From Sphingobacteriaceae bacterium (lineage in GTDB: Bacteria > Bacteroidota > Bacteroidia > B-17B0 > Aurantibacillaceae): DNA of 64,000 bases. The notes below the pieces were generated by a model that saw only the letters and a list, made by a program, of their open reading frames with translations, was not told where the DNA came from and searched no databases. Made by a program: the position numbers and the translations under genes. Shown here piece after piece: positions 9,556-17,912 of this stretch. The stretch is taken from contig CANKBS010000006.1 of the NCBI GenBank assembly GCA_947480015.1, forward strand, positions 49,580 to 113,579. Direction: 5' to 3'. Each line of letters starts with the position of its first letter. Within the stretch, counting starts at the first letter, position 1.

Positions 9556-10398
9556 ATGATAAAATATGCAAAATCTGCGTTTTTAACTTTCTGTCTTATT
9601 TCACTCCTGAGTTCTTGCACCAAGAAACAAGTGGCCGAGGTGGATAATGAGTCCCAATCCCTAATAGGTTATGCCATTGCCGAACAAGAATTTATTGGCA
9701 TTGTGCCACAAATTTATGAACTGACCATGCATACCTCCGGTTTAGCAGCCACCACCTATGTGCCTGGTTGCGATTCCTTGCATTATGTGATTGGCGATTT
9801 ATCTGATTTTTCCCCTAATCCAGTATTTAACATCGAACTGAATACACTCCTTTCAAGTTGTTCTACAACATTCCCTGATGGAAAAGGCAGAACAGGGAAA
9901 ATAACTCTTCGCTTCCAAGCCCTACATAAAAATATTTCACAATTGGTGATAAAACTTCAAAATTACCAATCGGATGGCATTGCTTATTCATGCGATAGTT
10001 TGGTAGCCACTGCAGGAACGGCCACCAATACCGCAAACGCAGTAAATTTTGATCTTAAGCTTGTGAACGGACTTTGTAAATCGGAACTCTGGCAGATCAA
10101 ATACAACATGGATACACATATAAATTTTGACCCTTCCACCGAAAATACGGCCACTTAAATGCACGGAGCCGGTTCAGGCATAAACCGAACAGGGCTCGTG
10201 TTCGTCAGGGAAACAGCCGGTAAGGGTTACGAAGATTATGTAGTGAAACATAAAAAATGCGCCCATATTGAAAAAGGATTGGTGAAAATAAGTCCTATAG
10301 GATTTAAACCGCGACTGCTTGATTTTGGTAATGGAAATTGCGATGAAGATGCAACTTTTACGATAAATGAAAATACTGTGGCTTTTAAATTAAAATAA
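9556..10398 (+). pseudogene. Lipoprotein gene interrupted by one in-frame TAA
   Basis: The first part (9556-10158) encodes a lipoprotein signal (MIKYAKSAFLTFCLISLLSSC) and about 190 further residues, then stops at TAA 10156-10158. The reading frame continues directly (10159-10398) for 79 codons to TAA. Both parts align with the intact paralogues at 38081 and 39196. The first part shares the acidic N-terminus and the CSTTFPDGKGRTGKITL segment (paralogues: TCLNRTRTGSIKL, VCNNRKREGIIMV). The second part shares GINRTGLVFVRETA (paralogues: TRNNEPFTSEVTT, TRNGIAFTSRVTS) and the C-terminal GNC. A nonsense mutation in one gene explains this best. Readthrough or a sequencing error remains possible. 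Function unknown. Confidence 0.8.
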
Positions 10399-10400
10399 TA

Positions 10401-10408
10401 TATATTTA
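10401..10408 (+). promoter_or_regulatory. Possible -7 box for the siaB-like gene
   Basis: TATATTTA, a one-base variant of TAnnTTTG, lies 3 bp after the broken lipoprotein's stop and 27 bp before GTG 10436. It suggests the kinase/target pair has its own promoter. Confidence 0.4.
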
Positions 10409-10435
10409 CAACAAATTAAACCAATTAATTCCATA

Positions 10436-10984
10436 GTGGACGTTTTTGATATATACGATAAAATGGAGCGTAATAACATCCTGCTTTCATTTAAAGGTGA
10501 GATCACTTCCGATCTTTTAACGTCAATTCTCCAGATTATGGAGAATAAAATGGATAACATGCAGGAAGAACCTAAAATGAAAAAAAAGGTTTACAATGTC
10601 TTAGTTGAATGCCTGCAAAACTTATATCACCACTTGGACGAAATTACGGAGGTAGATTCCGAAAAAATTCGTTCAGCTATTTTTACCATTGGTAAAATGG
10701 ATAATAAATATTCAATCATTACTGGAAACTATATTTTAAACGAAAATATTAATGGCTTAAGAAATCGTTTAGATGAAGTTAATTCGTTATCAAAAGAAGA
10801 GTTAAAAGAATATTACAAAAAAGTATTAAATAACGGTGAAATGTCGTTAAAAGGCGGCGGAGGTTTAGGAATGATTGACATTGCCCGAAAAACTGGTGAA
10901 AAATTAGAATATAATTTTTTGGAAATTGACAATAAAGTTTCTTTCTTTACACTTAATATAAAAGTATCAAATCAACAAAATTAA
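10436..10984 (+). CDS. SiaB-family protein kinase
   Basis: 182 residues from a GTG start, with ATG 10463 as alternative. It resembles the SiaB/DUF6272 family of GHKL-fold Ser/Thr kinases. VLVECLQNLYHH looks like the N-box that binds Mg-ATP, and LKGGGGLGMIDIARKTG looks like the Gly-rich lid. It is soluble and has no membrane segment. In Pseudomonas, SiaB phosphorylates SiaC and a SpoIIE-type phosphatase (SiaA) reverses this. Here the SiaC-like gene starts 12 bp downstream and a SpoIIE phosphatase gene lies 0.9 kb upstream. I infer the same kinase role, but the output may differ because no GGDEF gene is present in the window. Confidence 0.8.
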   Translation: MDVFDIYDKMERNNILLSFKGEITSDLLTSILQIMENKMDNMQEEPKMKKKVYNVLVECLQNLYHHLDEITEVDSEKIRSAIFTIGKMDNKYSIITGNYILNENINGLRNRLDEVNSLSKEELKEYYKKVLNNGEMSLKGGGGLGMIDIARKTGEKLEYNFLEIDNKVSFFTLNIKVSNQQN

Positions 10985-10996
10985 AAATTTACAACT

Positions 10997-11377
10997 ATGG
11001 AAAAATACTCTATCGAAGGCACACCTAAAACGCCAAGTATAAATTTTGACTTAAATGGTGGTATCCTAGAAGTAAAAGGACGTTCAATTCCAGAGAACTC
11101 GATCGAATTTTACAAACCTTTGGTGGATGCATTAGATAAATACGCCAGTGCAGCGAAACCTGCTACTACGGTAAATGTACAGTTAGAATATTTTAATACG
11201 TCTTCGTCTAAATGCATCCTCGATGTTTTTAAAAAACTTGAAGGAATTAACAAAGGCGGAAGTGCGGTTACCATTAACTGGCATTACGAAGAAGACGATG
11301 AAGATATGTTGGAAGCCGGCGAAGATTATCAGGCCATTATCAACGTGCCCTTCAAAATGATTATGGTAAATGAATAA
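10997..11377 (+). CDS. SiaC-family regulatory phosphoprotein (DUF1987)
   Basis: 126 residues, the usual SiaC length. It begins with IEGTPKTPSINFDLNGGILEVKGRSIPENS, typical of the family. The segment LEYFNTSSSKCI places Thr68 where, from memory, Pseudomonas SiaC is phosphorylated. The fold is related to anti-sigma-factor antagonists. It should switch partners according to its phosphorylation by the SiaB-like kinase encoded immediately upstream. The downstream partner is not identifiable in the window. A Rho-independent terminator follows at 11400-11423, so the kinase/target pair forms a closed two-gene unit. Confidence 0.85.
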   Translation: MEKYSIEGTPKTPSINFDLNGGILEVKGRSIPENSIEFYKPLVDALDKYASAAKPATTVNVQLEYFNTSSSKCILDVFKKLEGINKGGSAVTINWHYEEDDEDMLEAGEDYQAIINVPFKMIMVNE

Positions 11378-11399
11378 TATTCATTTTTCAAACGAATAA

Positions 11400-11423
11400 C
11401 CCTGCCTTTGGCGGGGTTTTTTT
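11400..11423 (+). terminator. Terminator after the siaC-like gene
   Basis: Seven-bp stem CCCTGCC/GGCGGGG (one G-T wobble) with a TTT loop and seven T's. It also lies inside the longer in-frame extension of the aldolase ORF, which argues for the aldolase start at 11456. Confidence 0.9.
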
Positions 11424-11425
11424 AT

Positions 11426-11433
11426 TATATTTG
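11426..11433 (+). promoter_or_regulatory. -7 promoter box for the aldolase gene
   Basis: TATATTTG, an exact TAnnTTTG match, lies 3 bp after the preceding T-tract and 22 bp before ATG 11456. Confidence 0.65.
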
Positions 11434-11455
11434 TGTCCCTTTTAAAAGCAAAAAT

Positions 11456-12511
11456 ATGTCAACCAAAATTTCAGAATTATTAGGCGCTAATGCTGACAAA
11501 TTATTAAATCATACCTGTAAAACAATTTCCAAAGATCTGATCCATTTACCGGGTAACGATTTTGTAGAACGCATCTTTTCGCCATCAAACAGAAACCCGC
11601 AGGTTTTACGAAGTTTAAACCAATTATATAATAATGGACGATTATCAGGAACCGGATACATGAGTATCTTGCCGGTTGATCAGGGTATTGAACACAGTGC
11701 TGGCGCAAGTTTTGCTCCAAATCCAATTTACTTCGACAGTGAAAATATAGTTAAATTAGCCATCGAAGGCGGCTGTAATGCCGTTGCATCTACATACGGT
11801 GTTTTAGGCTCAGTGGCCCGTAAATACGCTCACAAAATCCCCTTTATTGTAAAAATAAATCACAACGAATTTTTATCCTACCCTAATAAGTTTGATCAAA
11901 TTATGTTTGGTTCGATTGAAGAGGCATGGAACATGGGCGCTGTGGCAGTGGGAGCAACCATTTATTTTGGTTCACCAGAGTCGGGACGTCAAATCGTAGA
12001 GGTAGCTAAGGCTTTCGACAGAGCGCACGAATTAGGAATGGCTACCGTATTATGGTGCTATACCCGAAACAATGCCTTTAAAAAAGATGGCGTTGATTAT
12101 CACACGGCTGTTGATCTTTCTGCTCAAGCCAATCACTTGGGGGTTACCATTCAAGCCGATATCATCAAACAAAAATTATCCGACAAAAATGGTGGCTATA
12201 CCGCATTAAATTTCGGTAAAACACATCCAAACGTTTATTCTGATTTAACTACCGATCACCCAATCGATCTTTGCCGTTATCAGGTTGCTAATTGTTATAT
12301 GGGACGTATGGGATTAATTAACAGTGGTGGCGAAAGTAAAGGCGAAAGCGATTTGTCAGAAGCTGTTACAACAGCTGTAATTAACAAACGCGGTGGTGGC
12401 CAGGGATTAATTAGTGGACGAAAAGCCTTCCAAAAACCCATTAAAGAAGGTGTTAGTTTATTAAATGCTATTCAGGATGTTTACCTGGATAAAACAATTA
12501 CAATTGCTTAA
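11456..12511 (+). CDS. fbaB: Class I fructose-bisphosphate aldolase (DhnA/FbaB type)
   Basis: 351 residues, a TIM-barrel Schiff-base aldolase of the archaeal/DhnA type that interconverts fructose 1,6-bisphosphate with dihydroxyacetone phosphate and glyceraldehyde 3-phosphate. [12 protein letters not shown] (near 70) matches the family's D-Q-G-E/H strand, with [21 protein letters not shown] and [10 protein letters not shown] further on. A Lys in the last motif is my candidate for the Schiff-base residue. The C-terminal [11 protein letters not shown] is the phosphate-binding region. ATG 11456 is chosen because the upstream in-frame ATG at 11408 lies within the terminator. Glycolysis/gluconeogenesis, cytoplasm. 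Confidence 0.92.
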   Translation: MSTKISELLGANADKLLNHTCKTISKDLIHLPGNDFVERIFSPSNRNPQVLRSLNQLYNNGRLSGTGYMSILPVDQGIEHSAGASFAPNPIYFDSENIVKLAIEGGCNAVASTYGVLGSVARKYAHKIPFIVKINHNEFLSYPNKFDQIMFGSIEEAWNMGAVAVGATIYFGSPESGRQIVEVAKAFDRAHELGMATVLWCYTRNNAFKKDGVDYHTAVDLSAQANHLGVTIQADIIKQKLSDKNGGYTALNFGKTHPNVYSDLTTDHPIDLCRYQVANCYMGRMGLINSGGESKGESDLSEAVTTAVINKRGGGQGLISGRKAFQKPIKEGVSLLNAIQDVYLDKTITIA

Positions 12512-12599
12512 TAACAGAAATTAATTTTTAGTGTTTAGTTTTTAATAATGTTTAAGACGGAAATTAAGAACTAAAAACTATCAACTAAAAATTTAAAAT

Positions 12600-13445
12600 A
12601 TGGGTTGGTTTAAACGATTAAAGGAAGGGATTACGACCTCTACCAAAGAAAAGAAAGAAACGCCGGAAGGCTTGTGGTACAAATGCCCTTCTTGTAAAAA
12701 AATACATACGGTTCAAGATCATATTGCAAGTAAATACGTTTGTTCGGAATGCAGCTACCACGAAAAAATTGGCAGTAAAGAATATTTTGAAATCCTTTTC
12801 GATAATAATAAATTCACCGAATTACATGAAAATCTGGTAAGTGGCGACCCGCTTGATTTTACCGATACAAAAAAATACACCTCCCGTTTAACCGATACCA
12901 TTCGCAAAACGAATTTAAAAGATGCTCTGCGTTCGGCATATGGTAAAGTCGATGGGAATGACCTGGTGATTTGCTGCATGGACTTCACCTTTATTGGCGG
13001 AAGCATGGGGTCGGTAGTTGGTGAAAAAATTTCACGTGCCATCGATTTTTGTATTAAAACCCGAACACCTTTGCTCATTATCTCAAAATCGGGTGGCGCA
13101 CGTATGATGGAAGCCGCCTTTTCTCTTATGCAAATGGCTAAAACTTCTGCAAAGTTAAGTCAGCTGGCTCAACACAAATTACCCTATATTTCACTTTTAA
13201 CGGATCCTACCACAGGTGGCGTGACAGCAAGTTATGCTATGCTGGGCGACCTCAACATAGCCGAACCGGCTTCTCTCATCGGTTTTGCTGGACCAAGGGT
13301 GGTAAAAGAAACCATTGGTAAAGACCTGCCAAAAGGCTTTCAAACAGCTGAATTTGTGCTCGAACATGGTTTTTTAGATAAAATTATTCCTCGTAACGAA
13401 CTCAAAGAAAAACTCGCAGCACTCCTTAAAATGTTCAAAAACTAG
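12600..13445 (+). CDS. accD: Acetyl-CoA carboxylase carboxyltransferase subunit beta
   Basis: 281 residues, the family's usual length. A four-Cys zinc ribbon is present (Cys29, Cys32, Cys48, Cys51: KCPSCKK and CSECSY). The crotonase-fold carboxyltransferase domain follows, with [54 protein letters not shown] and [13 protein letters not shown]. It transfers the carboxyl group from carboxybiotin to acetyl-CoA with AccA, the first step of fatty-acid synthesis. accA is not in the window. The 88-bp upstream gap contains a weak inverted repeat but no clear TAnnTTTG box. Confidence 0.96.
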   Translation: MGWFKRLKEGITTSTKEKKETPEGLWYKCPSCKKIHTVQDHIASKYVCSECSYHEKIGSKEYFEILFDNNKFTELHENLVSGDPLDFTDTKKYTSRLTDTIRKTNLKDALRSAYGKVDGNDLVICCMDFTFIGGSMGSVVGEKISRAIDFCIKTRTPLLIISKSGGARMMEAAFSLMQMAKTSAKLSQLAQHKLPYISLLTDPTTGGVTASYAMLGDLNIAEPASLIGFAGPRVVKETIGKDLPKGFQTAEFVLEHGFLDKIIPRNELKEKLAALLKMFKN

Positions 13446-13555
13446 GAGAATTCCCCCTAAAAGTTTAATTAATTGAAATTCAGCAGGGTAGTTATGTGTA
13501 CTTACCCAACTTTTAACTAACTTTATTCGTATAAGTTTATAGAGTAAGGTTAATT

Positions 13556-14107
13556 ATGAATATTCAGCAGCAACTGATTGCATTATGCATTAAGCGCGAC
13601 CGAAAGGCTGAATATGATTTGTATAAACTTTCCTACAGTTATTTAATGAGTATTTGTCTGCGTTATTCACGCGATAAGGATAGCGCTTCTGAAATGCTAA
13701 ACTCCGGTTTTTTAAAAATCTTAAACAACCTAAGCAGTTATAAGCCTGAAATTCCTTTTAAAGCCTGGATACGACGAATCATGGTTAACACCTTGATAGA
13801 TGAATACCGTAAAAATAAACGAGCGAAAGAAAAAGTTACCTATGTTGAAGAGTATTACGACAATTCAGATTTTTCTGAAGTAAACGAGGCCTTGAGTAGA
13901 ATTAACTACAATCAAATAGTGGAACATATTAACCGATTGCCCGAAGCTACAAAGAAGGTGTTTAATTTATTCGCCATTGATGGTTACTCTCATAAAGAAA
14001 TTGGTGTTCTGCTTCAAATCAGTGAAGGCACCTCAAAATGGCATCTGAATGCGGCTAGACAAAAATTAAAAGAGTATTTAGAAAACAGTGTATTAACAAA
14101 GGTTTAA
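13556..14107 (+). CDS. ECF-type RNA polymerase sigma factor
   Basis: 183 residues. Region 2 covers about 12-85 (SICLRYSRDKDSASEMLNSGF, PFKAWIRRIMVNTLIDEYRKN, the -10 recognition helix). Region 4 covers about 125-178 (LPEATKKVFNLFAIDGYSHKEIG followed by SEGTSKWHLNAARQKLKEYL, the -35 helix-turn-helix). There is no region 1 or 3. The next gene starts 14 bp downstream and has an N-terminal soluble segment and a transmembrane helix, the arrangement expected of a cognate sigma regulator. Target genes are unknown. Confidence 0.93.
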   Translation: MNIQQQLIALCIKRDRKAEYDLYKLSYSYLMSICLRYSRDKDSASEMLNSGFLKILNNLSSYKPEIPFKAWIRRIMVNTLIDEYRKNKRAKEKVTYVEEYYDNSDFSEVNEALSRINYNQIVEHINRLPEATKKVFNLFAIDGYSHKEIGVLLQISEGTSKWHLNAARQKLKEYLENSVLTKV

Positions 14108-14121
14108 CCAATAGAACAGAG

Positions 14122-15585
14122 ATGAGTTTCGAAGAAGAATTTGACAAGATTATACGACAAAAGGCGGAGGACGCGAATTACCCCTTTGATGAAAGCCATT
14201 GGGAAAAAACCAGCCGACTGTTGGATGCACAGCAAAAAGTAGCCAAAGGCATTGCTTATAAAAAACTTGCTGTTTCAGCTTTTACCCTTCTATTAGTAGG
14301 TTCTGCGTCACTAGGTGCTTGGTATGTCCTTTCCGAAAAAACAACAACAAATTCCGATCTAAAAGCCGCACTTTCCACCAAACAAATTAATAAGCTACCA
14401 TCACAAAATTATACGCCTACGCCTACAACTACAGAACAAAACAGTATTCCGCTTGATTCAAAAAACAAGCTTTCTCCTGTTTCAGAAACGGATTTAAAAA
14501 CAGTGCCGGGCATTGAAATCACTTCTCAAAAACATTTAAATCCAAGTAAGTCAACTAGTAATACTCCATTTGAAGTCAAAGACAACAAAACAAATCTACA
14601 GCCATTACTTGCAAAAAATGAATGGCATGCAGCAACTAATTCTGTTGTAGAGAAAGAAACAAGCTTTGAAAACTCAGGCTTCCCAATTGAACCCAAATCA
14701 ATTGGAATGCAAGAAACTAAACTTGTAAACTTAGGTTCAAAAGAAGTTTCAAATTCTGTGACTTCAAAACCTGTTAATGGTCAAATCATAGAGTCGGCAG
14801 CAAAGCAACCTGCCGATGTTATACTAACTAAAATTGAAAACATCCAACCTGAGAGCATTCAACTAACGAATTTAGAATTCACTTACACGGCAAACGAAGC
14901 TGAATTATACCCAACGCCATTTCTGATGCTCATGCGATATGACGAAGATTATTTTAAAGGCCGTCGCCCAAAAACTAGTTGCCTCAATGCTGAAGCAGGC
15001 AGTACGTATTTACTTGGTTGGGATACCAAGGCAGGTAAAGATGGCAAAGGATTCGACTGGTATGCCGGTATGAATATTGGATTCTACCTTAACAAAAGAT
15101 TAAATGCCTCCATAGGTATACAATCTTATAACATTAAAAATATCAATCAGGCGTTTTATAACAGTGCTAAAACCGAATATGGTTTTGGTTCAACGAGTTC
15201 TTATACGGTTGTTTCTTCCAATAATTTATATTACGTTGCCCTGCCAATTAAGCTGGCCTATGCTATTAATTCTTCAAATCAAATTGGCTTAGGACTGAAT
15301 GTAGCTTATTTATTCACTTCTAAAAACACGGTGAGTACATACACCGCAACCGAAGGACCAACCAATGTTTCAAGCATTAAAACTACCGGTGTTTATCAGG
15401 GTATCAATACAAGCAATGTTTTACTTTCTGCATTTTATAAAAAACAATTAAGCAAACGGTTTAATGTAAATGCTGAATTTATTTATGGCGCTACCGATAT
15501 TTTTAAAAATACAGTAAATATTAAAAACATCGAAAAGCCTTTGGGTCTTCGTTTAAGCATACAGTATACACTCTTTGATAAATAA
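14122..15585 (+). CDS. Candidate envelope-spanning sigma regulator with outer-membrane beta-barrel
   Basis: 487 residues in three parts. Residues 1-48 are soluble and charged (FDKIIRQKAEDANYPFDESHW). Residues 49-70 are one transmembrane helix preceded by KK, predicting a cytoplasmic N-terminus. Residues about 72-285 are a Ser/Thr/Asn/Lys-rich low-complexity linker. Residues about 290-487 have the alternating aromatic/Gly strands of a small outer-membrane beta-barrel (DWYAGMNIGFYLNKRLNASI, YYVALPIKLAYAI, NQIGLGLNVAYLF), ending LRLSIQYTLFDK. Located 14 bp after an ECF sigma gene, it could bind the sigma with its N-terminus while its barrel sits in the outer membrane (inference). It may instead be an ordinary PorT-like barrel. 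Confidence 0.7.
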   Translation: MSFEEEFDKIIRQKAEDANYPFDESHWEKTSRLLDAQQKVAKGIAYKKLAVSAFTLLLVGSASLGAWYVLSEKTTTNSDLKAALSTKQINKLPSQNYTPTPTTTEQNSIPLDSKNKLSPVSETDLKTVPGIEITSQKHLNPSKSTSNTPFEVKDNKTNLQPLLAKNEWHAATNSVVEKETSFENSGFPIEPKSIGMQETKLVNLGSKEVSNSVTSKPVNGQIIESAAKQPADVILTKIENIQPESIQLTNLEFTYTANEAELYPTPFLMLMRYDEDYFKGRRPKTSCLNAEAGSTYLLGWDTKAGKDGKGFDWYAGMNIGFYLNKRLNASIGIQSYNIKNINQAFYNSAKTEYGFGSTSSYTVVSSNNLYYVALPIKLAYAINSSNQIGLGLNVAYLFTSKNTVSTYTATEGPTNVSSIKTTGVYQGINTSNVLLSAFYKKQLSKRFNVNAEFIYGATDIFKNTVNIKNIEKPLGLRLSIQYTLFDK

Positions 15586-15589
15586 AAGC

Positions 15590-16717
15590 ATGAAAAAAAC
15601 CATTTTAAAAACCATCTTTTTTTCGGTGCTCATCCTTTTTGGATGCAAAAAGAAAGAACTGCCCCAGGAACCAAGTGGTAGCCCGGTTTTTTCTGTCAAT
15701 TGCTCAGTGGATGGACAACCACTTTTAATGGAAGCGGGCAATATGGATTATTATATGAAGCCAAGTTACTATTATGATACGCTGCATGGTATTTATGTTT
15801 TTAAAGCTGAACTTTCCAAAAAAACCAATTTAGGTGCTTATTCCTTAATCTTACTCATTAATAATTACCGCCCAACTGCTTTAGCTTTCCCAATTTATAC
15901 CGATACTGCTTTTACAACAGGTACCTACAAGTATACCGATGCTACCTTTACCGGATTAACACAAAACATTACATTTACTCCTACTAAAGCCTACGAATCA
16001 AACGACGCCTATCTCTGGCGCTTTAAAGAACCTAGTTCAGATGAGTGGAAAGTAAACGGCGTTTATTCTACCACACAAACCTTCGAATTGGGAAAAACCT
16101 ATTCTGTAACCTATGAATACAGCGACGCGAATGGTGGATGTAATAATATTAAACATACAAATATATTTACCATCGGTAATCCTCTACAAACTACTGTTAA
16201 GGTGGTAAGAGATAGCACGTCATCTGTACCTGTTTATAAATACTCGTATACAGGCACAGGGGTTAAACCTTTTAAGTGTAATTGGTGTTTCGGTGATGGC
16301 AGCACAGCTAACACTTTCGCTCCTACACATACTTTTCAAACTTCAGGGGTTTATGCTACCACATTAACGGTAGTAGATGCAGCAAATAATGTTTGTACCT
16401 CATATTATCAGATCAATACCGAATCTTATTGCCAGTCTAATTTTACCGCCAATTTTGCGCCACTTGCAAATACTCGACTTAACTCGCGGGTAACGGTTAT
16501 TTTAACCGACCCTGATGGCAATGTATATAGCACTAAGGATTTGAGTCAACCGGCCTCTAGCAATTTTCAAGTATTATCGATAGAGAATTATCATGCCAAC
16601 GAAAATAACGAGGCAACCAAATTATTGAAAATTAAATTTAACTGTACACTCAAATTAGGTTCTAAGCTGGTTAAGATTGAAAATGGCATAGCTACTTTAG
16701 CGGTAGCTTACAACTAG
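15590..16717 (+). CDS. PKD-domain lipoprotein
   Basis: 375 residues from ATG 15590, 4 bp after the barrel gene stop. An in-frame ATG at 15575 would overlap that gene. The signal peptide ends in a lipobox (FSVLILFGCKKKE), so the mature protein starts CKKKE. A PKD beta-sandwich lies at about 215-280 (CNWCFGDGSTANTFAPTHTF, SGVYATTLTVVDAANN). The rest has no recognised domain. It forms the third gene of the unit with the ECF sigma factor and the barrel protein, so it may belong to the same surface-sensing circuit or be one of its outputs (inference). Confidence 0.78.
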   Translation: MKKTILKTIFFSVLILFGCKKKELPQEPSGSPVFSVNCSVDGQPLLMEAGNMDYYMKPSYYYDTLHGIYVFKAELSKKTNLGAYSLILLINNYRPTALAFPIYTDTAFTTGTYKYTDATFTGLTQNITFTPTKAYESNDAYLWRFKEPSSDEWKVNGVYSTTQTFELGKTYSVTYEYSDANGGCNNIKHTNIFTIGNPLQTTVKVVRDSTSSVPVYKYSYTGTGVKPFKCNWCFGDGSTANTFAPTHTFQTSGVYATTLTVVDAANNVCTSYYQINTESYCQSNFTANFAPLANTRLNSRVTVILTDPDGNVYSTKDLSQPASSNFQVLSIENYHANENNEATKLLKIKFNCTLKLGSKLVKIENGIATLAVAYN

Positions 16718-16759
16718 GCGGAAATTAAACTTACCTGTAATTAAATCACGAAGGCTGAA

Positions 16760-17242
16760 TTATTTTTTCACCAAGCCAAGAATGGCGTTTTTTAAATCGT
16801 GTAATTTTAGTTTTTTCTCTAGAAAAACAGTTGAATCACCTAATTTCATTAAAGTTGCCGGTATCGTGCCGCTCCATTCGGGTGAAATTTTATCAATAAA
16901 ATTGTTGCCGTTAACTTCATCCAATAACACACAATCACTTTTTATGTGATGCTTATATAAAAAAGGGTTCACCTTTTTCTGCAAATCTTCCTTAAAATCA
17001 AGACTTACTAAGATTATTTTTACATGCGATCCGCGCAATTCAGCACTTAAACTATCAAAGGCCGGAAGTTCCTCTACGCATGGCTTACACCAGGTGGCCC
17101 AAAAATTTACAACATAGGTGGTATCCTTATTTTCGATGCGTTTTATCAGCGCATCAATTTTATAAACCCCTGAAATGCTTTGTGAAAATGAAAAGCCAGG
17201 GATTAGAAAAACAAATAAAACAGCACTAACGACGGTACGCAT
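16760..17242 (-). CDS. TlpA-like thioredoxin-fold protein
   Basis: 160 residues from ATG 17242, with an alternative start at 17272. The N-terminus MRTVVSAVLFVFLIPGFSFSQ is a signal peptide, so the protein is periplasmic. The redox motif is VNFWATWCKPCVEELPAF (CxxC), and the later SGTIPATLM supplies the cis-Pro expected of thioredoxin folds. It probably reduces disulfides or metallochaperones in the periplasm. It overlaps the 3' end of the SCO gene, so the two are translationally coupled. Together they suggest a role in copper/cytochrome oxidase maturation (inference). Confidence 0.85.
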   Translation of the reverse strand: MRTVVSAVLFVFLIPGFSFSQSISGVYKIDALIKRIENKDTTYVVNFWATWCKPCVEELPAFDSLSAELRGSHVKIILVSLDFKEDLQKKVNPFLYKHHIKSDCVLLDEVNGNNFIDKISPEWSGTIPATLMKLGDSTVFLEKKLKLHDLKNAILGLVKK

Positions 17243-17882
17243 AAGCCTGTTCAAGTAATTTGACCTCTTCAATTAAGCGACTTATTTCAGCAGTATCAGT
17301 TCCATCATAAAAACCACGGATGTGGCGCTCTTTATCAATTAAGGCAAAATTTTGAGTGTGAATAAAATCTTCTTCGTCACCATTGCCTTCTTCAGTATTT
17401 AATAAATAGCCTTTTCGCGCCAAGCCATAAAGGTCTTGTTTACTGCCTGTTAAAAACAACCAGTTTTTATTATCCACGCCATGTAACTGAGCATATTGCA
17501 ACAATACAGGCACCGAGTCGGTTTCAGGGTCAACGGTATGCGATAAAATTAAAAAACTCGAATCGGTTTTAAATGTTTTGTAAACCCGCTCCAAATTAGA
17601 ATTCATAATGGGACAAATACTATGACAGGTGGTGAAAAAATACTCGGTTACATAAATTTTATTTTGTGTGGTTTTTTGATTTACTTTTTCATTATACTGG
17701 TCGGTAAATTCAAAATCAGGAATACGGTGGTAACTCGTGTCGCTTTTACCGCTGGCATTTTTTGGTCCAAAATAGGCCAAGTAGTGAATTGGTTTATTCT
17801 CCTGTTTGGAGATAAAAAACCAGCAAATAAATAAGATGGGAGCTAATACTAATAGCCAATAATAAGTAAATTTGGTATTCAT
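17226..17882 (-). CDS. SCO1/SenC-family protein
   Basis: 218 residues with one N-terminal transmembrane anchor (WLLVLAPILFICWFF) and a thioredoxin-like fold. The copper site is intact: Cys86 and Cys90 in FTTCHSICPIM and His115 in LSHTVDPETD. SCO proteins deliver copper or reducing power to the CuA site of cytochrome oxidase on the outer face of the cytoplasmic membrane. It overlaps the downstream TlpA-like gene. No oxidase genes are in the window. Confidence 0.9.
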   Translation of the reverse strand: MNTKFTYYWLLVLAPILFICWFFISKQENKPIHYLAYFGPKNASGKSDTSYHRIPDFEFTDQYNEKVNQKTTQNKIYVTEYFFTTCHSICPIMNSNLERVYKTFKTDSSFLILSHTVDPETDSVPVLLQYAQLHGVDNKNWLFLTGSKQDLYGLARKGYLLNTEEGNGDEEDFIHTQNFALIDKERHIRGFYDGTDTAEISRLIEEVKLLEQAYAYRR

Positions 17883-17912
17883 ATTACAAAGTTACATACT
17901 TAAAATACAAAA

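Noticed and set aside
10436..11377. Complete SiaABCD operon with a diguanylate cyclase
   Set aside because: No GGDEF domain was found in the window, so only phosphatase-, kinase- and SiaC-like parts can be claimed.
12536..12580. Inverted repeat TAGTTTTTA/TAAAAACTA between the aldolase gene and accD
   Set aside because: The arms are AT-only, the loop is 27 nt and no T-tract follows, so neither a terminator nor an operator is supported.
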